Below, piece by piece: positions 1-9,273 of a stretch of 64,000 nt of DNA. The DNA comes from Grimontia indica (GTDB taxonomy: Bacteria; Pseudomonadota; Gammaproteobacteria; Enterobacterales; Vibrionaceae). The notes below the pieces were generated by a model that worked only from the letters and a program-made list of their open reading frames with translations, was not told where the DNA came from and did not search any database. The stretch spans positions 57,124 through 121,123 of the forward strand of contig NZ_ANFM02000039.1 of NCBI RefSeq assembly GCF_000333895.2, in the 5' to 3' direction. Every line of letters starts with the position of its first letter. The first letter of the stretch is position 1. The position numbers and the translations under genes are program-made.

Positions 1-2057
1 GTGGTACTTACGACCCTGCGCTTGAACTCACTGCTACCAATGGTTGGGGAGCACTGGCATGGGTGAGCAACATCAACCCATTAGACATTACTCCATACAC
101 ACATGCGGAGTTCAAAGTACAGACAAGTCTGGACCAAATTCGTCTGTCAATCCTAAGCCAGACTGAAGGCGAGAGTGTGAGTGATTATGCTCTCTCTACG
201 GGTACTGACCTAGGCAATGGTTGGGTACAGATGACAGTACCTTTGCCTGCCTATACAGATATGACGACGTTCGCTGTTGTGCTTACTCAAAATGGATCAC
301 TGCAAATTGCAGATGTTGCATTTGTAAACAATGGCGGCAATACAACAGCTCCAGAAACTGGATATGTTGTCTACACTGGCCAACAGACCAATATCGTCTT
401 TGACGATGTGCAATCTTGGAATGAGTCTGGCATCGAAAACATCACAGGTGGAACGTATGATCCTGTGCTCGAAGTCACGGCGACTAACGGTTGGGGCGCG
501 ATCGCATGGGTAAGTAATCTCAACCCTGTCGATATCTCGTCATATACACATGCGCAGTTCAAGGTTCAAACAGATCTTGAGCAAGTTCGTGTTGCTATCA
601 CCAGCCTGAGCCAAGGCGAAAATGCGAATGATTACTTGCTTTCGTCTGGTACTGCTCTGGATGGTGGTTGGGTTCAAATGGAAATTCCATTACCTGACTT
701 TGACGATATGACCATTTTTGCCATGGTATTGGGAGAGAATGGAACTGTTCAACTGGCTGATATTGCGTTCGTAAACAACACCGACGGTGGTACTGATGGC
801 GGCACCGATGGTGGTACTGACGGCGGCACCGATGGTGGTACTGACGGTGGCACCGATGGTGGTACTGACGGCGGCACCGATGGTGGTACTGACGGCGGCA
901 CCGATGGTGGTACTGACGGCGGCACTGATGGTGGTACTGACGGCGGCACTGATGGTGGTACTGACGGCGGCACCGATGGTGGTACTGACGGTGGAACAAC
1001 TGGCACCACGCCAATTGTTATCTTCAACGATGCAGCGAATCCTCAGTGGGTAGCGTGGGACTGCTGTGGTGGAACCACACCACCAGTTATCACTGATAGC
1101 GATGCTCAGTATGGTGAAGTGACCTTCTTCGAGGTAGTTAATGCGACAGTGAACGGCTTTAGTTCCCGTGAAGGTGTTGCTACCGATCCTCAGCCAGTCG
1201 ATGTGAATGCCTGGATGGTAGAAGGCGTTATCTCCTTTGATATCAAGCTAATTGCTGCCGGTGAAACACCAGCTGATGTTTGGAACTTCAAAATTGAATC
1301 TAACGGCGGGAGCGAGTTTGTCGAAGTCGCTCTAGATAGCCTCCCAGAGTTGGATACTTGGAAAAACTACTCGTTCAACCTAAGCGACCTGTCAAACAAT
1401 GGTCTAGACCTCACTGCGATAGACCTGATTATGGTGTTCCCAGCTTGGGGTACAGGAATCGGTTCTCAGTACGTGATAGACAATGTTGTTATCTCTCCTA
1501 CCCCGACTGATGGTGGAACTGACGGCGGCACCGATGGTGGTACTGATGGCGGCACTGACACAACAGGAGACGTTGTTTCCATCTTCAGTGATGACTACAC
1601 GGATATCACTGTCAATGAGTGGGGCCCTAACTGGGGTGATTCTTCAGCACGTATCATTGATGGCGAGCTTAATGGCAGCCCAGCGAAAGTCATGACAGTT
1701 GGTGCAGGTCAAATATTTGCCGGTATTGATTTCTCATCGGCGGCGTTTGATGCTTCAAGCTTCACGACTTTCAACATGCAATACAAAGTAGATCCTTTGT
1801 TAGCAGGTCAGGTGATTAACATTAAGCTGTCTAACCATGCTGGCGGTAATGGTGAAACCAATGCAATTCAATACACCAGCGTTCCTTCAAGCACTGATGT
1901 GGTGACTTTGGCTGTTCCGTTAGCTGACTTCACTGATGCGAGTGGAAATGGCGACTTATCAAGAGATGCCATTGCTCAAATCGTTATCTCTGCTGCGCGA
2001 GCGGATGGTAGTCAGGCGGTAGACATCTACCTTGACAACATTTACTTCAGTAAATAA
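1..2057 (+). CDS. C-terminal part of a large secreted carbohydrate-binding protein, probably a beta-glucanase (5' truncated by the window)
   Basis: The frame is open from base 3 and continues left of the window, so only the last 684 residues are seen and no catalytic domain is present. Residues 1 to about 95 and about 115-255 are two copies of one domain (shared TNGWGA-AWVSN and YTHA-FKVQT motifs). A TDGG linker follows at residues 260-331. Then comes a domain with a WVAWDCCGG motif, like the ligand-binding domain of ExoP-type marine beta-glucanases, a second short TDGG linker, and a last beta-sandwich domain ending in DIYLDNIYF, of a kind I associate with GH16 laminarinases. The role in binding or degrading an external beta-glucan is inferred from these domains and from the importer and phosphorylase downstream. 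The catalytic family cannot be told from here. Confidence 0.75.
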   Translation, partial: GTYDPALELTATNGWGALAWVSNINPLDITPYTHAEFKVQTSLDQIRLSILSQTEGESVSDYALSTGTDLGNGWVQMTVPLPAYTDMTTFAVVLTQNGSLQIADVAFVNNGGNTTAPETGYVVYTGQQTNIVFDDVQSWNESGIENITGGTYDPVLEVTATNGWGAIAWVSNLNPVDISSYTHAQFKVQTDLEQVRVAITSLSQGENANDYLLSSGTALDGGWVQMEIPLPDFDDMTIFAMVLGENGTVQLADIAFVNNTDGGTDGGTDGGTDGGTDGGTDGGTDGGTDGGTDGGTDGGTDGGTDGGTDGGTDGGTDGGTDGGTDGGTDGGTTGTTPIVIFNDAANPQWVAWDCCGGTTPPVITDSDAQYGEVTFFEVVNATVNGFSSREGVATDPQPVDVNAWMVEGVISFDIKLIAAGETPADVWNFKIESNGGSEFVEVALDSLPELDTWKNYSFNLSDLSNNGLDLTAIDLIMVFPAWGTGIGSQYVIDNVVISPTPTDGGTDGGTDGGTDGGTDTTGDVVSIFSDDYTDITVNEWGPNWGDSSARIIDGELNGSPAKVMTVGAGQIFAGIDFSSAAFDASSFTTFNMQYKVDPLLAGQVINIKLSNHAGGNGETNAIQYTSVPSSTDVVTLAVPLADFTDASGNGDLSRDAIAQIVISAARADGSQAVDIYLDNIYFSK
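780..995 (+). repeat. Coding tandem repeat, (Thr-Asp-Gly-Gly)x18
   Basis: This 216-base stretch encodes 18 TDGG tetrads. The DNA unit is about 24 bases (two tetrads with alternating ACT/ACC and GAC/GAT codons), so the array is repetitive at DNA level and prone to length change. A shorter in-frame array of four tetrads lies at 1506-1553. Both separate beta-sandwich domains and are probably flexible, acidic, possibly Ca-binding linkers. Confidence 0.9.
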
Positions 2058-2081
2058 TGCGTTGTTTCAACATAAAATAAT

Positions 2082-2112
2082 AAGGGAGCCGTTTGGCTCC
2101 CTTTGTTTTTTA
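2082..2112 (+). terminator. Rho-independent terminator after the secreted protein
   Basis: A nine-base-pair stem (2082-2090 with 2095-2103, core GGGAGCC/GGCTCCC) with a GTTT loop is followed by a T-rich run. It lies 25 bases after the stop codon. A-rich sequence on the other side may let it also stop the converging gene. Confidence 0.8.
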
Positions 2113-2126
2113 GTGAAAGCCCAAAA

Positions 2127-3254
2127 TCAAACGTTTTGTGTTCTCGACACAGAGCCAGACCCAGCCTTAGAGGAAAATCCTTTTGCCTTTGTTGCAACGC
2201 CGACTTTGGACGTTGTAATCACAAAATTGCCTGCTGAGGGTTCAGTGACGATTCTGCTAATACGAAATCCTGTATTTCTGGCTGGAATATCAGTCGCGCC
2301 AGTCCGCTTGTCGTTGAAAGTGAATACCTGCTCGGCCACTATGCTTCCAGGGCTGGTCATACGGCTAACAGGTGTCCTATGCCTGTCTGTAAGTCCCGTT
2401 GTAGTGGCTGCCATATAAGAGGAGTTATTTGCACTCGCTCCTGCGCCCGCGAGGCATCCTTTTCCAGAACCGTATTTGACCTGTTCAGAATGTTCGGCTT
2501 CATTGAGGTCGCTAAGCGTATTCGAATCAGATTCAACGGAGAAATTAACAATGATTCCGCGTCGTGCACCTGTGGCTACAGAGTTGAAAGAAATGCTGCC
2601 GTTTTGAGGAATAGCTGACACAGAAAACGGTGCGCTTTGGGCAATTCTATTGCCAGAGAAATCCGCTACTAACCTGAGTTTGCCAGCGTTTCCGACCGCA
2701 GTTTGATTGACGCCACGTAATCGCAAAGTTTGGTTCGCAGTGATGTGCGCTTTAGCACTGCCATTGATGGTTAACGAACCATTGCCACCGCCAGCACCGA
2801 CGACACTGATAGCAACATCATTCATGGGTATTTGCCACCCTTGCACATTAACTTGTATCGGCGTGTCAACGCGAGGTGGGATTCTATCAGGCATACTTGT
2901 TGGAGACGTGCTGGGCCTGATGTGTCGAGGAAAAGTGACTCGTACGCCAGAGGATGCGACCCCAGGTGCTGCTGGCGTCGTTATGGGCGCTATTGGAGCG
3001 GAAGTGGTTGTTGGCGCGGTTGAAGCGCCGGATGCTTGATCTATCAACCCGTCTGTTTCTTCCGTGGATGTTGAGGTATTTACCTTGTCTCCAAGGCTTT
3101 TTGTCGGGGTTGAGAGAAGGTCACTTCGCGTGTTAAGGCGGTTGTGGGAATCGGAAAGAATGGGACTACGCTTTCGCGTCAGACTGCTAGACAAAAAGCC
3201 TGGCTTAGAAGCACTCTCAATGCCTTGGGCGAACTGTGTTGAAAATGAACGCAT
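2127..3254 (-). CDS. Hypothetical Ser/Thr/Pro-rich protein
   Basis: 375 residues, not recognised. There is no clear signal peptide or membrane segment. Residues 1 to about 125 are low in complexity (Ser/Thr/Pro/Ala), and the rest is predicted beta-rich with a Gly/Asn-rich stretch (VVGAGGGNGSLTINGSAKAH). A compact C-terminal part carries FTFNDKRTGATDIPARNTGFRISR, which may be the conserved core. AGAGGT stands five or six bases before the ATG. It converges with the secreted-protein gene and diverges from the importer promoter. Secretion-system cargo or a surface protein is conceivable, but nothing seen supports either firmly. The real gene status rests on length, ribosome site and gene spacing. 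Confidence 0.6.
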   Translation of the reverse strand: MRSFSTQFAQGIESASKPGFLSSSLTRKRSPILSDSHNRLNTRSDLLSTPTKSLGDKVNTSTSTEETDGLIDQASGASTAPTTTSAPIAPITTPAAPGVASSGVRVTFPRHIRPSTSPTSMPDRIPPRVDTPIQVNVQGWQIPMNDVAISVVGAGGGNGSLTINGSAKAHITANQTLRLRGVNQTAVGNAGKLRLVADFSGNRIAQSAPFSVSAIPQNGSISFNSVATGARRGIIVNFSVESDSNTLSDLNEAEHSEQVKYGSGKGCLAGAGASANNSSYMAATTTGLTDRHRTPVSRMTSPGSIVAEQVFTFNDKRTGATDIPARNTGFRISRIVTEPSAGNFVITTSKVGVATKAKGFSSKAGSGSVSRTQNV

Positions 3255-3437
3255 GTGAACCTCTGTAACGGTTAGCGTTCTCCTACTTTAGTTAACGTTG
3301 GCTGCTTCCAGCGTTTCATGGCTAGGAACGACCTCGTCTTATTTGCCAAAAATCCTGCTAGCACCACCACACATCATTCTGCAACGATGCAACCGGTCTC
3401 ATTTATGATATTCATGATAATTCCATGAGTGAGGATT

Positions 3438-3453
3438 TGTGATCATTGTTACA
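3438..3453 (+). promoter_or_regulatory. Likely CRP-cAMP site upstream of the importer promoter
   Basis: TGTGA-N6-TTACA matches nine of ten bases of the CRP half-site pair TGTGA-N6-TCACA. Its centre lies about 60 bases before the transcription start expected from the promoter at 3471-3498, which is the class I activator position. This is inferred from sequence only. Confidence 0.5.
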
Positions 3454-3470
3454 AAAAGGTAAACAACGGC

Positions 3471-3498
3471 TTGTTGAGAACGATGGATTTTCTAATAT
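3471..3498 (+). promoter_or_regulatory. Putative sigma-70 promoter of the ABC importer operon
   Basis: TTGTTG (3471-3476), 16 bases, then TAATAT (3493-3498). The LacI-type operator begins eight bases downstream, so it would cover the transcription start. Confidence 0.4.
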
Positions 3499-3505
3499 CT
3501 ATCGC

Positions 3506-3523
3506 AAAGAAAGCGCTTTCTTT
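3506..3523. promoter_or_regulatory. LacI-family operator, importer operon
   Basis: A perfect 18-base palindrome with core GAAAGCGCTTTC at 3509-3520. A half-site GAAAGCG follows at 3537-3543. The same core recurs at 9320 and 14198 and, with one change, at 13969, all around the repressor gene at 12.9-13.9 kb. The rest of 3255-3663 holds no gene. Confidence 0.8.
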
Positions 3524-3663
3524 TGGGTTTAAACAAGAAAGCGTACGGAAAGTAGTTGGCTACACTCATAAAAATTAAAGATTTAGATAAGTTTTCATTG
3601 GAATGGCAGTAAGGGCAGTTCCAGTGATTGAAACGGATTATAAAACGACAAAAGGACGGCAAG

Positions 3664-5298
3664 ATGCACAACAAGAATATCATCGCTTCTCTCGTTTGCA
3701 GTGCGTTACTGACTGCGGGTGTTCAGGCCGCTGACATTAAGCAGGGCGGAACGCTTAATGTACCGATCATTACCACTGGTTTTGTCGAAAACTATAACCC
3801 TTACACAACAAAAGATGTTTTCCACGGCATCATGTTTGAGCCGCTGATGGTGTTCAACAACATGACTGGCGAGACAGATTTCCGCCTTGCAGAATCTGCA
3901 GACTATTCAGACGACTTGAAAACCATCACAGTGAAAATGCGCGAAGGTCTGAAATGGTCAGACGGCTCACCACTGAGCGCAGAAGATGTTGTATTCAGCT
4001 TCGTGCTTGCCAAAGACAACCCGGCATTTGATTCAAAAGGCATCTGGTCAGGTGGTAATCTCCAATCTGTTGAAGCCAGCGATGACCGCACTGTGGTATT
4101 TACTTTGGCAAACCCAGATTCCACCTTCCTCTGGAATCTCGAGAAATACCACATTCTGCCTGAGAAGGTGTGGTCAAAAGCGGAAAACGCCACCACCTTC
4201 ACTAATCCGAATCCAATCGGTACAGGTCCAATGACAGAAGTGAAGTTCCTCAAGTCGCAGCAGATGGAGCTTTGCCGTAACCCGAACTACTACCTTGAAG
4301 GCCGCCCTTATCTGGATTGTGTGAACTTCCGTTCATACAACGATAACTCTCAGGTGCAACCTGCGCTGATGAAAGGGGAAGTGGACTGGGGTTCTAACTT
4401 TATCGCAGACATTGAAACCACGTTCGTGAAGCGTGACCCAGACAACAACCATTTCTGGTATCCAGCGAACGATGCGATTCACCTTTACCTGAACACTAAA
4501 AAAGTGCCTTTCAACGATCTGAAAGTGCGCCAGGCGCTCTCGATGGCTTTGGATCGTGACCTGATTGTTGATATCGCAGCTTACGGTTACCCGACGGCTA
4601 ACTTCAACGCAGGTGGTATCGGTGAGCTGTATGCGCAAAACATCAATAAAGACATCTCCGCGCAATATGCTTCTCTGACCGAATTCAACCAGGACAAAGC
4701 CAAAGCACTGCTTGATGAAGCCGGTGTGAAAGACGTCGATGGGGACGGCTACCGTGACAACCCGGACGGCTCCAAGCTGGAGTTCAACATCGAGGTGGTT
4801 AATGGCTGGACTGATTGGATCCAGGTGGTTCAGATGGTCACCGAGTTCTATGACGAAATCGGTATCAAATCGAACGTCAAAACGGTGGATTGGGCGGTCT
4901 ATGACAGCAACCTCAAGCAAAGCAACTATGACGTCGCAATTAACTGGTCAATGGTGGCGACTAACCCCATCATCGCATACCAGGAATACTTCTCTTCTTC
5001 GCGCGTGGGTAACAGCTGGCACGCGGGACACGGTGTTAACGACCCAGAAATTGATGCGCTGATCGACAGCTTCGGTCAGACCGGTTCGCCGGAAGAACAA
5101 AAAGCGATTTTGGACAAGCTGCAGGTCTTTACTGCCGAAAACATGCCATTTATTCCGTTGTTCTCGAACCCAACCTGGTTCCAGTACAGCACCAAGAAAA
5201 TCGATGGCTGGCCAACAAAGGAAAACCCTTACGTTCAGCCAGTTTGGTACGACGGCGGTAAGCGCGTCATCATCCTCAATAACCTGCACCTGAAATAA
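3664..5298 (+). CDS. ABC importer, periplasmic solute-binding protein (family 5, oligosaccharide type)
   Basis: 544 residues with a Sec signal peptide (MHNKNIIASLVCSALLTAGVQA, cleavage after VQA), then a typical SBP_bac_5 protein of the DppA/OppA fold. I start at 3664 because AAGGA lies seven bases before this ATG; the upstream in-frame start would precede the signal peptide by 12 charged residues. Although the family name suggests peptides, family-5 proteins in Vibrio and Thermotoga also bind chito- and cello-oligosaccharides. A sugar ligand, probably a beta-glucan oligosaccharide, is inferred from the shared operon control with a phosphorylase and the nearby binding-domain protein. It is the first gene of a five-gene transporter operon. 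Confidence 0.88.
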   Translation: MHNKNIIASLVCSALLTAGVQAADIKQGGTLNVPIITTGFVENYNPYTTKDVFHGIMFEPLMVFNNMTGETDFRLAESADYSDDLKTITVKMREGLKWSDGSPLSAEDVVFSFVLAKDNPAFDSKGIWSGGNLQSVEASDDRTVVFTLANPDSTFLWNLEKYHILPEKVWSKAENATTFTNPNPIGTGPMTEVKFLKSQQMELCRNPNYYLEGRPYLDCVNFRSYNDNSQVQPALMKGEVDWGSNFIADIETTFVKRDPDNNHFWYPANDAIHLYLNTKKVPFNDLKVRQALSMALDRDLIVDIAAYGYPTANFNAGGIGELYAQNINKDISAQYASLTEFNQDKAKALLDEAGVKDVDGDGYRDNPDGSKLEFNIEVVNGWTDWIQVVQMVTEFYDEIGIKSNVKTVDWAVYDSNLKQSNYDVAINWSMVATNPIIAYQEYFSSSRVGNSWHAGHGVNDPEIDALIDSFGQTGSPEEQKAILDKLQVFTAENMPFIPLFSNPTWFQYSTKKIDGWPTKENPYVQPVWYDGGKRVIILNNLHLK

Positions 5299-5338
5299 GC
5301 GAATACGCTGAATTCATGGACTGTTGAGGAGCGAATCG

Positions 5339-6313
5339 ATGGCATTTTTATTTCGGCGATTCATATTCTATTTTTGCGCGTTTCTTATCGCGATAACGTT
5401 CAACTTTATGTTGCCACGTTTAATGCCTGGTGACCCTGTTGAAGCTTTGTTTGCTGCGGCGCAAGGGAAAATGGATCCAGCACAAATGGATGCTGTGCGT
5501 GAAATGTACGGCTTCCTTGATGGCAACGTCTTTGAGCAGTATCTGGCGTACATCAAAAGCGTGTTCACGCTGGATTTGGGACCGTCAGTATTGATGTTCC
5601 CCATCAGCGTATCGGAAGTGATTGGTAATGCACTGCCTTGGACTTTGTTCCTCGCGCTTGGCTCTCTGATCGTGGCGTTGATTATTGGTGTGTCGATTGG
5701 CACTTATGCCTCTTACCGCCGCACGGGTTTTGTCGGGCAAGTGGTACCGCCTGTATTGGCGTTTCTCAGTAACTTCCCTTACGTGGTGACTGCCTTGTTC
5801 CTGTTTTACCTGTTCGGGATTAAATGGGATTTGCTGCCGATTGCTTACACCTACGACCCGTCGCTGGATCCGGGGTTCAATCTTGAATTTATCGGCAGCG
5901 TGCTGAAACACGCGATCTTGCCGGTCGGTTCAATGGTGGTTGTTGGTATTGCTGCATGGGTGTTCAACATGCGTAACGCCATGATTAATGTGCTTGGTGA
6001 AGACTACGTGACCATGGCGGAAGCCAAGGGTTTGAGCAGTACCCGTGTGATGTACCGCTACGCTGGGCGTAACGCGATATTGCCTGTGGCGACTGCAGTC
6101 GCGATGGCGATTGGTTTTTCCTTTGCTGGTTCGATCATGACCGAAGTGGTGTTCAACTATCAGGGGCTGGGCAACATTTTATTGAAAGGCATTGTGGCGC
6201 GGGATTATCCGCTAATTCAGGCCATCTTGTTGATATTGGTGACCGCTGTGCTCACCGCGAATTTCATCGCCGACTTGCTGTATGTCTGGCTTGACCCGCG
6301 CATTGCGAATTAA
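5339..6313 (+). CDS. ABC importer permease 1 (DppB/OppB type)
   Basis: 325 residues with about six membrane segments, a large periplasmic loop after the first one, and the inner-membrane-transport loop EDYVTMAEAKGLSSTRVMYRYAGRNAILP that docks the ATPases. Its family pairs with a DppC-type subunit, which follows directly. The start is the ATG at 5339, with GAGGAG seven bases upstream; an upstream TTG in the same frame lies on the ribosome site itself. It forms the pore together with the next gene. Confidence 0.88.
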   Translation: MAFLFRRFIFYFCAFLIAITFNFMLPRLMPGDPVEALFAAAQGKMDPAQMDAVREMYGFLDGNVFEQYLAYIKSVFTLDLGPSVLMFPISVSEVIGNALPWTLFLALGSLIVALIIGVSIGTYASYRRTGFVGQVVPPVLAFLSNFPYVVTALFLFYLFGIKWDLLPIAYTYDPSLDPGFNLEFIGSVLKHAILPVGSMVVVGIAAWVFNMRNAMINVLGEDYVTMAEAKGLSSTRVMYRYAGRNAILPVATAVAMAIGFSFAGSIMTEVVFNYQGLGNILLKGIVARDYPLIQAILLILVTAVLTANFIADLLYVWLDPRIAN

Positions 6314-6324
6314 GGAGCGGGCAC

Positions 6325-7296
6325 ATGGATAAGACGATGGAATCGAGCCAGAACAAACCAGTGAAAATGCCAAACAAAGGCGGAGCGATAAAGCGTGCTG
6401 GCAAAAGTATTTACGCCTTTTTCTATGGCAACCCGCCAGCAATTCTTGGCACCTTGCTGCTGACCATGGTGTTGGTCGGGGCGATATTTGCCAACGTGTT
6501 GGCACCATATTCAGCGGAAAAACGTGTTGCACGTCCACACCAGCCGCCGAGTGAGAAGCACTTGATGGGCACGACGCGAAGCGGGCGTGATGTTTACAGC
6601 CAAGTGCTTTATGGCGCGCGTAAAACGCTGACTGTTTCGCTGTTTGCTGGCTTGATTGCGATGGGCATTGCGGTGGCAGTGGGTGTGTCTGCTGGCTACT
6701 TTGGCGGCAAAATTGATGAAAGACTGAATTTTTTAACCAATGTGTTCTTGGTGTTTCCACAGCTCCCCTTATTGATCGTCCTGGCGGCGTTTCTGGGGCA
6801 AGTGGGCTCATTGGTGATAACGATTTTACTTGGGGTGACCTCCTGGCCTTGGGGCGCACGCGTGATTCGCGCGCAAACCATGGCAATTCGCAACAAAGAA
6901 TTCATTCTGGCTGCAGAAGTCATGGGTGAATCGAAACTGCGTATTATTTTGGTCGAGATTTTACCCAACCTTGTTTCCATTGTGTTCGGCGGATTCTTGG
7001 GTGCCGTCATCTACGCTATGGGCTCCGAAGCAGGGTTGGGTTTTTTAGGCCTGGGTGACGCGACAGAAGTGAGCTGGGGCTCCATGCTCTATTGGGCTCA
7101 AACGTCGTCGGCACTCTACACGGGCGCTTGGTGGGAAATGATGGTGCCGGCTTTGGCACTGGCTATCACCGGTGGCGCACTGGCGCTGATCAATATGTCG
7201 ATTGATCAGGTCAGTAATCCGAAACTCAAAACTGGTCCACACATGAAGCTCTGGCGCAAACTGAAAAAAGCGGCAGACGAGAAAAGGGGGTTGTAA
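6325..7296 (+). CDS. ABC importer permease 2 (DppC/OppC type)
   Basis: 323 residues. A cytosolic, lysine-rich N-terminus of about 35 residues leads into the first membrane segment. The typical DppC stretch LMGTTRSGRDVYSQVLYGARKTL and the docking loop FILAAEVMGESKLRIILVEILPN are present. GGAG stands seven bases before the ATG, and the gene begins 11 bases after permease 1. Its stop codon shares one base with the next start (TAATG), showing translational coupling to the ATPase gene. Confidence 0.88.
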   Translation: MDKTMESSQNKPVKMPNKGGAIKRAGKSIYAFFYGNPPAILGTLLLTMVLVGAIFANVLAPYSAEKRVARPHQPPSEKHLMGTTRSGRDVYSQVLYGARKTLTVSLFAGLIAMGIAVAVGVSAGYFGGKIDERLNFLTNVFLVFPQLPLLIVLAAFLGQVGSLVITILLGVTSWPWGARVIRAQTMAIRNKEFILAAEVMGESKLRIILVEILPNLVSIVFGGFLGAVIYAMGSEAGLGFLGLGDATEVSWGSMLYWAQTSSALYTGAWWEMMVPALALAITGGALALINMSIDQVSNPKLKTGPHMKLWRKLKKAADEKRGL

Positions 7297-8249
7297 TGGC
7301 AAACTTGCTCGAAATTAACAACCTCTGTGTGGATTACGTGTCGCCTAATGGCGTGGCACGAGCAGTGAACAATGTCAGTGTGAGCATTGCCGAAGGTGAA
7401 ACGCTGGGTATTGCTGGCGAATCTGGCTGCGGAAAGAGCACATTGGCGTTTGCGATATCGCGTCTTCATAAAGCGCCTGCGCTGATCTCAGAGGGTGAAA
7501 TCCTCTACAAAGGCGAAGACGTGCTGAAGATGAATGATAAACAGCTGCGCACATTCCGTTGGAATGAAGTGTCAGTGGTTTTTCAAAGTGCGATGAACTC
7601 TCTCAACCCTGTGATCACCATTGGTGAACAGCTGACAGATGTGATTCTGGCGCACAAAAAAGTGTCGTTGAAACAGGCGACAGAAAAAGCGGCAGAGCTG
7701 CTGCAAGTTGTAGGGATTCACCCGGATCGTCTGTCAGCGTTTCCGCACCAGTTGAGTGGCGGTATGCGACAGCGCGTGGTGATTGCAGTGGCGCTGGCGT
7801 TGGAACCAAAGCTCATCATCATGGATGAGCCAACGACGGCATTGGATGTTGTCGTTGAAAGGGAAATCCTGAACGAGCTTTATGATCTTAAAGCAAAGTT
7901 CGGTTTTTCCATTCTGTTCATCAGCCATGACTTGAGTCTGATGGGCGAAATTGCTGACCGTATCGGCGTGATGTATGCGGGCAACATGATTGAACTGGGC
8001 GATGCGCAAACCGTGTTCGGAGCGCCGCAGCATCCTTACACACAAGGGTTGCTCTCTTCGTTTCCAACCATTCATGGTCCGAAAGAGCGTTTGTACGGGA
8101 TTCCGGGTAATCCGGTGAACCTGTTGAATACACCACAAGGGTGTAATTTTCAGGAACGTTGCAGCAAGTGTTTTGCGCCCTGCACTGAGCAGGATCCGCA
8201 GTTAAAACTTATCGCGCCTGAGCATCAGGTCGCGTGTCATCTGGTTTAA
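7296..8249 (+). CDS. ABC importer ATPase 1 (DppD/OppD type)
   Basis: 317 residues. Walker A GESGCGKS at 41-48, signature LSGGMRQR, Walker B LIIMDEP, and H-loop SHD are all intact. The C-terminal oligopeptide-type extension carries the family cysteines (CNFQERCSKCFAPC). It energises import with the second ATPase. It overlaps the permease gene by one base and is followed by the second ATPase gene after 14 bases. Confidence 0.9.
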   Translation: MANLLEINNLCVDYVSPNGVARAVNNVSVSIAEGETLGIAGESGCGKSTLAFAISRLHKAPALISEGEILYKGEDVLKMNDKQLRTFRWNEVSVVFQSAMNSLNPVITIGEQLTDVILAHKKVSLKQATEKAAELLQVVGIHPDRLSAFPHQLSGGMRQRVVIAVALALEPKLIIMDEPTTALDVVVEREILNELYDLKAKFGFSILFISHDLSLMGEIADRIGVMYAGNMIELGDAQTVFGAPQHPYTQGLLSSFPTIHGPKERLYGIPGNPVNLLNTPQGCNFQERCSKCFAPCTEQDPQLKLIAPEHQVACHLV

Positions 8250-8263
8250 TGAAGGAGCTTAAA

Positions 8264-9232
8264 ATGGAAAGCAAAGAGAACCTTCTTGAAATTAAAAACC
8301 TGGTGATGGATTTTCGCATCGGGCATTCCAAGTCCAATTTGATGCGTGCGGTAAACGACGTTTCCTTTGAGTTGAAGAAAGGGGAAGCGTTAGCGATTGT
8401 GGGAGAGTCTGGCTCGGGTAAAAGTACCGGTGCTCGGATCCTGACCCGTATTTATGAAAACACCGGCGGCTCGGTTATGTTCAAGGGCAAGCCGCTGGCG
8501 GAATACATCAAGGAAAACGGTGAACTGGAATATGCGCGACAAGTGCAGATGATTTTCCAGGATCCGTTTGGCTCCTTGAATCCGGTACACAATATTCATC
8601 ATCACATTGCGCGTCCGCTCTTGATCCACAAGCGTGCGACCAAGCAAAATGTGACGGAGAAAGTGTACGAATTGCTCGAACTGGTGGGCTTGTCTCCGGT
8701 GGTAGAAACCGCAGAGAAATTCCCGCACGAGTTGAGTGGCGGCCAGCGTCAGCGTGTGGCGATCGCAAGAGCCATTGCTGTCGACCCGGAAGTGATTCTG
8801 GCCGATGAACCTATTTCTATGCTGGACGTTTCAGTACGTCTGGGCATTCTGAACTTAATGGCTGATCTCAAAGAGCAACACGGGATCGCCTTTATGTACA
8901 TAACGCATGATATTGCCACCGCGCGGTATTTTGCAGAAAAAACGGCCGTCATGTATGTCGGTCATATGGTGGAGTGGGGCGATAGCGACAGCGTGACGCA
9001 GACACCCCAGCACCCTTACTCGAAATTGCTGCTGTCAGCCGTGCCGGAAGTGGGACGTGCAGGACGCCGCGATCTATCGGTTAAAAAGGGCGAGATACCG
9101 CTGTGGAAACCCAGTAGTGTCGGATGTCCGTTCGCTTCGCGTTGCCCAATTGCGACGGAAGCGTGCACACAATCCATGCCTGAAGCGACGGAAGTCAAAC
9201 CAGGACATTACGCGAGGTGTCACCACCTCTAA
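8264..9232 (+). CDS. ABC importer ATPase 2 (DppF/OppF type)
   Basis: 322 residues. Walker A GESGSGKS, signature LSGGQRQR, Walker B VILADEP, H-loop THD and the C-terminal Cys motif CPFASRCPIATEAC are intact. The start is the ATG at 8264, six bases after AAGGAG; a longer frame would begin inside the previous gene. This is the last transporter gene. A hairpin and a separate operator follow before the phosphorylase, so that gene can be expressed both with and apart from the importer. Confidence 0.9.
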   Translation: MESKENLLEIKNLVMDFRIGHSKSNLMRAVNDVSFELKKGEALAIVGESGSGKSTGARILTRIYENTGGSVMFKGKPLAEYIKENGELEYARQVQMIFQDPFGSLNPVHNIHHHIARPLLIHKRATKQNVTEKVYELLELVGLSPVVETAEKFPHELSGGQRQRVAIARAIAVDPEVILADEPISMLDVSVRLGILNLMADLKEQHGIAFMYITHDIATARYFAEKTAVMYVGHMVEWGDSDSVTQTPQHPYSKLLLSAVPEVGRAGRRDLSVKKGEIPLWKPSSVGCPFASRCPIATEACTQSMPEATEVKPGHYARCHHL

Positions 9233-9273
9233 GGCTATAAGGCCCTAACTAAGCGTAAACTTTTTATCGACCT

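Noticed and set aside
780..995. CRISPR-like array
   Set aside because: Repeats are contiguous, in frame and without unique spacers; it is a coding TDGG array.
598..1027. Two antisense frames of 138 and 92 residues rich in PPSV or HHRC repeats
   Set aside because: They are only the reverse reading of the TDGG DNA repeats inside a real gene; no ribosome site or domain.
4333..4920. Antisense 195-residue frame inside the binding-protein gene
   Set aside because: Shadow of a strongly supported coding frame; no recognisable domain.
3664..9232. Dipeptide or oligopeptide transporter (dpp/opp)
   Set aside because: The family fits, but the shared operator with a phosphorylase gene and the nearby glucan-binding protein make an oligosaccharide more likely; the ligand stays unproven.
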